Shown: positions 34,794 to 37,641 of the stretch, one piece after another | How the letters are laid out: each line of letters starts with the position of its first letter | Numbering within the stretch: the first letter of the stretch is position 1 | Origin: Saccharicrinis sp. | GTDB lineage: Bacteria > Bacteroidota > Bacteroidia > Bacteroidales > Marinilabiliaceae | Assembly (NCBI GenBank): GCA_024635555.1 | Contig: JAGXIO010000163.1 | Location: 1 to 37,641 of the forward strand | Reading direction: 5' to 3' | DNA length: 37,641 bases | Notes under the pieces: generated by a model | Seen by the model: the letters and a program-made list of their open reading frames with translations, nothing else | Told to the model about the DNA's origin: nothing | The model's database searches: none | Translations under genes and position numbers: made by a program

Positions 34794-35083
34794 ATCGTTT
34801 ATTTTGAGGATTAAATATTTGATTATGAAGTAGAACAAGTTTTGTGCCCGACACATTAAAAAAATAGGCTTGTACCCTATAAGTAACAGAATGATAGTCT
34901 ATTATATATAGATAATACGAAGCATTAGGCCAATGATGTTTTTTGTAATTGTGTAAATAATCAGAATATTGTGTAAAACGTACACAATAGGGCTTATGAC
35001 TTGTATGGCGAGGTTTGGTGTTGAGATACCTATACACCGTCGTCCCTTACCTATTTGGATACAAAATCCCTTTCCTAATTAGC
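34794..35083. other. Intergenic region before the repeat copy
   Basis: AT-rich sequence between the stress-protein gene and the left copy of the ~120-bp repeat. No supported gene; open frames here show no family resemblance and no ribosome-binding site. Confidence 0.45.
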
Positions 35084-35206
35084 TAAAATATTCCACTTTT
35101 CTGTATTGTAATTCGGACGTACTATGTTACATTTACCCATCAAAATCACCTTATACAAAGTTGAAATAAAAGCATATAGGGTGAGGTTATTGAAAAGTTG
35201 TAGGGC
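35084..35206. repeat. Left copy of a ~120-bp diverged repeat with a gene-head remnant
   Basis: Starts TAAAATATTCCACTTTT and ends near TGAGGTTATTGAAAAGTT. It aligns end to end with 37396-37516, with long matches at both ends and substitutions in the middle. On the minus strand it encodes the start of a peptide, MGKCNIVRPNYNTEKWNILA, ending in a stop. The right copy has the parallel start MDKYNIIRTDCDAKKWNIL in frame. Both therefore carry the 5' end and leader of the same ancestral gene. Confidence 0.65.
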
Positions 35207-35226
35207 ATTTAAAAAAACGATTACAG

Positions 35227-35715
35227 ATGAAAATTAAAAAATACTTATTGAATTGTTTTCTTCTCTTAATTCCACTATTCTTATGGAATATCATACTTGT
35301 TGGGTATTTACCTGAAACATATAGCCCTGAAATATTTTGGAAAGACATACCAATTTGGATTGGTTATAGTGAAAACATTTTAAGAATAGTTGTATTTGCT
35401 ATTCCGGCAATAATGATTTTTTCATTGCAGACAAGATTACAAAAAATTGGTTTCAGAATTTATTTAGCTGGAATTTTTATCTACTTCTTATCTTGGATTT
35501 TTGTGATAATATACCCACAATCAAATTGGACTACAAATCTAATCGGATTTATGGCACCTGCGTATACATCTTTAATCTTTTTAGTTGGGATTGGTCTAAT
35601 TGGGAACAAAGCATTTTTTAATATCTCATATTTATCTCTGATTTATATTGGTTTATCAATCCTTTTTGTAGTTTTTCATACTACACATACATATATTGTT
35701 TTTCAGCGATTGTAA
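35227..35715 (+). CDS. Small integral membrane protein, unknown
   Basis: 162 residues, not recognised. About five hydrophobic helices: ~8-27 (LLNCFLLLIPLFLWNIILVG), ~50-68, ~78-97, ~105-128 and ~135-155. A basic N-terminus (MKIKKY) and little else that is polar. It is the first of four small plus-strand genes between two copies of a repeat. Base composition is more AT-rich than the flanking core genes, consistent with accessory DNA. Confidence 0.65.
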   Translation: MKIKKYLLNCFLLLIPLFLWNIILVGYLPETYSPEIFWKDIPIWIGYSENILRIVVFAIPAIMIFSLQTRLQKIGFRIYLAGIFIYFLSWIFVIIYPQSNWTTNLIGFMAPAYTSLIFLVGIGLIGNKAFFNISYLSLIYIGLSILFVVFHTTHTYIVFQRL

Positions 35716-35795
35716 AAATGTAAATTATGAACAATGTAGTTTATCTTGATTATAAAGCGAAAGAGTTTTAAAATATAAAAAGCGGACAGAAAACG

Positions 35796-36158
35796 ATGAT
35801 AATTCGTGGAACTATGGGAAGAAAATTGCCTTATGGTCGAGTGAATAAATCTGATGTTTTGTATTTCATCGAAAACAATGGAGATGGACTTGTAAAAGGT
35901 AGAGCTGTCGTTGACAATGTTTTTAACTCTGAAAAATTGACAAAAGAACAATTAATTGAAATTGTAGGGCAAAACCAAGACAAACTAATTTTAGTCAAAG
36001 GCCTTGAAAAAAGATTTTCCGGGAAAAGATATTTGGTTCTTATCTCAATAAAATACTTTGAAGAAATAGAGCCATTTAAAATTGACAGGTCTGAATATGG
36101 AAATATGGACGACTGGTTGCCTGTGGAGAATATCGAAAATGTGAAAACAGATGAATAA
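35796..36158 (+). CDS. Small protein, possibly PUA/ASCH-like fold
   Basis: 120 residues (a second ATG 18 bp in, MGRKLPYG, is an equally good start). The sequence GRAVVDNVFNSEKLTKEQLI, then GKRYLVLISIKYFEEIEPFK and YGNMDDWLPV, has the alternating strand pattern of PUA/ASCH/EVE-type RNA- or modified-nucleobase-binding domains, in which the [KR]YLVL..[IV]...EEIEPF strand is common. This resemblance is from memory and not certain. The N-terminal part of an ASCH domain seems short, so it may be 5'-truncated. Cassette-like neighbours. Confidence 0.55.
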   Translation: MIIRGTMGRKLPYGRVNKSDVLYFIENNGDGLVKGRAVVDNVFNSEKLTKEQLIEIVGQNQDKLILVKGLEKRFSGKRYLVLISIKYFEEIEPFKIDRSEYGNMDDWLPVENIENVKTDE

Positions 36159-36172
36159 AAACGCCATATACA

Positions 36173-36293
36173 CAATGTATATACAAAATAGGCGAGATAG
36201 TAGTAAATTCAACGGTTGTAGCCCGCTTCAAAATTGTTTCGGTTTGATAAGTTTGAAGCCCGCAATCGCCTACATTGCATATGCTAACCGTTG
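36173..36293. repeat. Long imperfect palindrome between small genes
   Basis: Paired segments: CAATGTA (36173-36179) with TACATTG (36271-36277); TAGGCGA (36189-36195) with TCGCCTA (36266-36272); GCTTCAAA (36225-36232) with TTTGAAGC (36252-36259); and CAACGGTT (36210-36217) with AACCGTTG (36286-36293). The first three nest to form one hairpin of about 105 nt; the fourth crosses them. GCCCGC is also directly repeated (36221 and 36258). Position and shape recall integron attC-type recombination sites, but a clear GTTRRRY core was not found. Confidence 0.6.
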
Positions 36294-36337
36294 TGCCGCA
36301 TGCAAGAACACACCACAGCTATAAATGACAAACTAAA

Positions 36338-36811
36338 TTGATAAATATGGATTTTTCTAATGTTACAAATGGGATTATCAAGTATATTGATACGTGGGAA
36401 CAAAAATTGATTGATTTACCAGTAGATACAATCTCGTACAAGAGAAATAAACAAAACAGGACTATTAAACAAATACTCGGACATTTGATTGATTCTGCTG
36501 CAAACAATCATCAACGTATGATTCGATTACAATACAATGAGAAACTTGACTTTCCCGATTATCAGCAGGATAATGATTTATGGATTGCACTACAGGATTA
36601 CCAAAATGCGGATTGGAGCACAATAATTCAACTTTGGAAATATTATAACTTGCATATGATTCAAGTGATTAAAACGGTTAACCATTCAAAACTTGATAAT
36701 TCATGGCAAAGCTTTGAGGATATTACCGTAACCCTAAGACAAATGATTGAAGGATATTTGGGACATATTGATTTGCATTTTAACGAGATTCAAGAATTAA
36801 TAAACCAATAA
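36338..36811 (+). CDS. DinB-superfamily protein
   Basis: 157 residues (ATG 36347, MDFSNVT, is an alternative start). A four-helix-bundle metalloprotein of the DinB/DfsB family. The three metal-binding His residues are visible: H49 in KQILGHLIDSA, and H143 and H147 in GYLGHIDLHFNEI. Internal WALQ-like helix segments fit the fold. Members include thiol-dependent transferases and many uncharacterised proteins. DinB genes are frequent cargo in mobile or cassette-like DNA. The next gene starts 4 bp after its stop, so they are co-transcribed. Confidence 0.85.
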   Translation: MINMDFSNVTNGIIKYIDTWEQKLIDLPVDTISYKRNKQNRTIKQILGHLIDSAANNHQRMIRLQYNEKLDFPDYQQDNDLWIALQDYQNADWSTIIQLWKYYNLHMIQVIKTVNHSKLDNSWQSFEDITVTLRQMIEGYLGHIDLHFNEIQELINQ

Positions 36812-36815
36812 TTAC

Positions 36816-37136
36816 ATGATTGCAAATACACCAAAACCGCCATATTATTCTGTGATTTTTACATCATTAAGAACAGAGAGAGATAATGATTACTCAGCCA
36901 TGGCAGACAGAATGGCTGAACTTGCAAAAACACAAGATGGATTTTTGGGCTTTGAGTCTGCAAGGGAAGGATTAGGAATTACTGTTTCATATTGGAAGGA
37001 TATAGAATCAATAAAGAAATGGAAAGACAATGATGAACATACCAAAGCGAGAGGTCTTGGACGAGAAATTTGGTACAAATCATTTAAAGTATGGATTGCA
37101 AAAATAGAGACTGATTATAATTTTGAAAAGGAATAA
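36816..37136 (+). CDS. Antibiotic-biosynthesis-monooxygenase (ABM) family protein
   Basis: 106 residues with a ferredoxin-like alpha/beta fold. Characteristic pattern: PYYSVIFTSLRTERDNDYSA, MAELAKTQDGFLGFESAREG, LGITVSYWKDIESIKKWKDN, then EHTKARGLGREIWYKSFKVW, where the S[YV]W.....I..W....H pattern typifies ABM-fold dimeric proteins such as small monooxygenases and heme-degrading relatives. The exact substrate is unknown. It is translationally close to the DinB gene (4-bp gap) and ends the small operon. After it comes a repeat-rich stretch. Confidence 0.88.
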   Translation: MIANTPKPPYYSVIFTSLRTERDNDYSAMADRMAELAKTQDGFLGFESAREGLGITVSYWKDIESIKKWKDNDEHTKARGLGREIWYKSFKVWIAKIETDYNFEKE

Positions 37137-37204
37137 AAATAAAGCACGACGGCACAATCGACGGCTGACGGTCAAATGACCGCCAGTGCGCCTCTCACAA
37201 TTTA

Positions 37205-37296
37205 TCCCGCTATGCGGGAGCACCGTATCCCGCAAAAAAAAAGCGGGACAGGCTGTACGGGTCTTCCCGCAAGGTTGCGGGACAGGCAGTATACGG
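37205..37296. repeat. Cluster of three CCCGC/GCGGG hairpins with a direct repeat
   Basis: TCCCGC/GCGGGA stems at 37205-37219, 37228-37248 (loop of nine A) and 37265-37282 (TCCCGCAA/TTGCGGGA). After hairpins 2 and 3 comes GGGACAGGC[T/A]GTA..CGG, repeated at about 37245-37260 and 37279-37296. The GC-rich array stands out against AT-rich surroundings. Confidence 0.7.
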
Positions 37297-37452
37297 CGGT
37301 TCTCTACACCATGGGGAATTGAAAATCGACGAAGTCAATAATGAATTTGAATTAGCCAGTTTTAAAGCCACTTGCTTGTACATTTCCGGCTCGTTTAAAA
37401 TATTCCACTTTTTTGCATCACAATCTGTACGTATTATGTTATATTTATCCAT
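37210..37452 (-). pseudogene. Gene-head remnant over the right repeat and hairpins
   Basis: The frame from ATG 37452 reads MDKYNIIRTDCDAKKWNILN and EPEMYKQVALKLANSNSLL, then runs through the CCCGC hairpin array (PPYTACPATLREDP...), which is repeat DNA rather than a real protein end. The first ~45 residues are paralogous to the short frame in the left repeat copy. It is best read as the 5' part of an unrecognised gene cut off by the repeat array. No function can be given. Confidence 0.45.
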
Positions 37453-37516
37453 TCGATACGTCCGTGTAAAGAAGAAATAAAGGCAAGTGGGTTGAGGTTA
37501 TTGGAAAGTTAACGGC
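37396..37516. repeat. Right copy of the ~120-bp diverged repeat
   Basis: Starts TAAAATATTCCACTTTT and ends near TGAGGTTATTGGAAAGTT, aligning with 35084-35206 in the same orientation. The two copies bracket the membrane-protein, PUA-like, DinB and ABM genes (about 2.2 kb). Confidence 0.65.
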
Positions 37517-37558
37517 AAGCAAAAAGAAAAAATTAAGCACGTGTAAAATAGTAAATAA

Positions 37559-37589
37559 TTGCACGTCTTGATTTGAATCATTATCTTTG
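37559..37589 (+). promoter_or_regulatory. Promoter of the gene entering the right edge
   Basis: TTG (37559-37561), 20-bp spacer, TATCTTTG (37582-37589), the same -7 octamer as the tRNA-Asp promoter. The next ATG is 30 bp downstream at 37619. Confidence 0.65.
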
Positions 37590-37618
37590 TACAAAGGAAT
37601 CTAAAAAAATACAGAGAT

Positions 37619-37641
37619 ATGAATACTAAACTAACACTGAC
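37619..37641 (+). CDS. Partial CDS at window edge, possible DUF6364-type antitoxin
   Basis: Only MNTKLTL and part of the next codon are inside the window, preceded by a good promoter. MNTKLTLT is a frequent start of short Bacteroidota ribbon-helix-helix-like antitoxins (DUF6364 type) that are paired with PIN toxins. Seven residues cannot prove this, and the assignment is a guess from the start motif. Confidence 0.4.

Noticed and set aside
34768-35037. An 89-codon minus-strand open frame upstream of the stress-protein gene
   Set aside because: It overlaps the stress-protein start in another frame, has no recognisable domain, an unusual Tyr/His-rich composition and no ribosome-binding site.
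37205-37296. CRISPR array
   Set aside because: The repeats are short palindromic stems with irregular spacing and only two or three units; no spacer-repeat pattern of constant length and no cas genes.

Overview
The window is a piece of a Bacteroidota (Bacteroidetes) chromosome. The evidence is a SusC/SusD pair beside a hybrid two-component regulator, several type IX secretion (T9SS) C-terminal sorting domains, promoters of the TAnnTTTG type, A-rich leaders with few Shine-Dalgarno sequences, and a Bacteroidota-style integrase arm domain. The many sulfatases and the polysaccharide theme suggest a marine or algae-associated member of the phylum, but the species cannot be named from this sequence.

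Layout. 1-3.1 kb is core genome: leuS (minus strand) and a divergent tRNA-Arg(CCG) with a terminator. 3.1-31.6 kb is an accessory block bracketed by two different broken tyrosine recombinases: an N-terminal remnant right after the tRNA and a C-terminal remnant at 31.2-31.5 kb. Nearly everything between them is one polysaccharide utilization locus (PUL). It holds a hybrid sensor/AraC regulator (3.9-8.0 kb, minus) divergent from susC-susD-lipoprotein (8.3-13.8 kb), then a GH31-GH27 pair (13.9-17.0 kb) and a sulfatase (17.1-18.7 kb), all plus strand. A convergent minus-strand series follows: GH28/GH49-like beta-helix enzyme, SGNH hydrolase, sialate-esterase-like enzyme, second sulfatase, a decayed esterase, an unassigned TIM-barrel-like enzyme with a small partner, and two paralogous tandem-module secreted proteins. 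31.6-34.8 kb is housekeeping: small MscS channel, three tandem tRNA-Asp genes, an encapsulated-ferritin-like protein, a coiled-coil protein and a universal stress protein. 34.8-37.6 kb is a low-GC, repeat-rich patch of small plus-strand genes (membrane protein, PUA/ASCH-like protein, DinB, antibiotic-biosynthesis-monooxygenase fold). They lie between two diverged copies of a ~120-bp sequence and other palindromic repeats, and look like cassette-type accessory DNA.

How the PUL probably works (inference). The periplasmic propeller sensor detects an oligosaccharide and activates the locus. T9SS-exported surface proteins (beta-helix enzyme, two-module protein, probably the SGNH protein through a frameshift) bind and cut the polymer outside. 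SusCD imports fragments. Sulfatases, esterases, GH27 and GH31 trim sulfate, acyl groups and alpha-linked (probably galactosyl) residues. The likely substrate is a sulfated, possibly acylated, alpha-galactoside-containing polysaccharide; the exact polymer cannot be fixed from sequence.

Most unusual points: a T9SS sorting domain in the -1 frame of the SGNH hydrolase, immediately after an A9 run containing an A_AAA_AAC heptamer; a pair of secreted proteins built from four copies of an unrecognised ~100-residue module; a perfect 32-bp palindrome carrying promoter-like boxes on both strands; an encapsulated-ferritin-like protein with no encapsulin gene nearby; and the cassette/repeat region at the right end.
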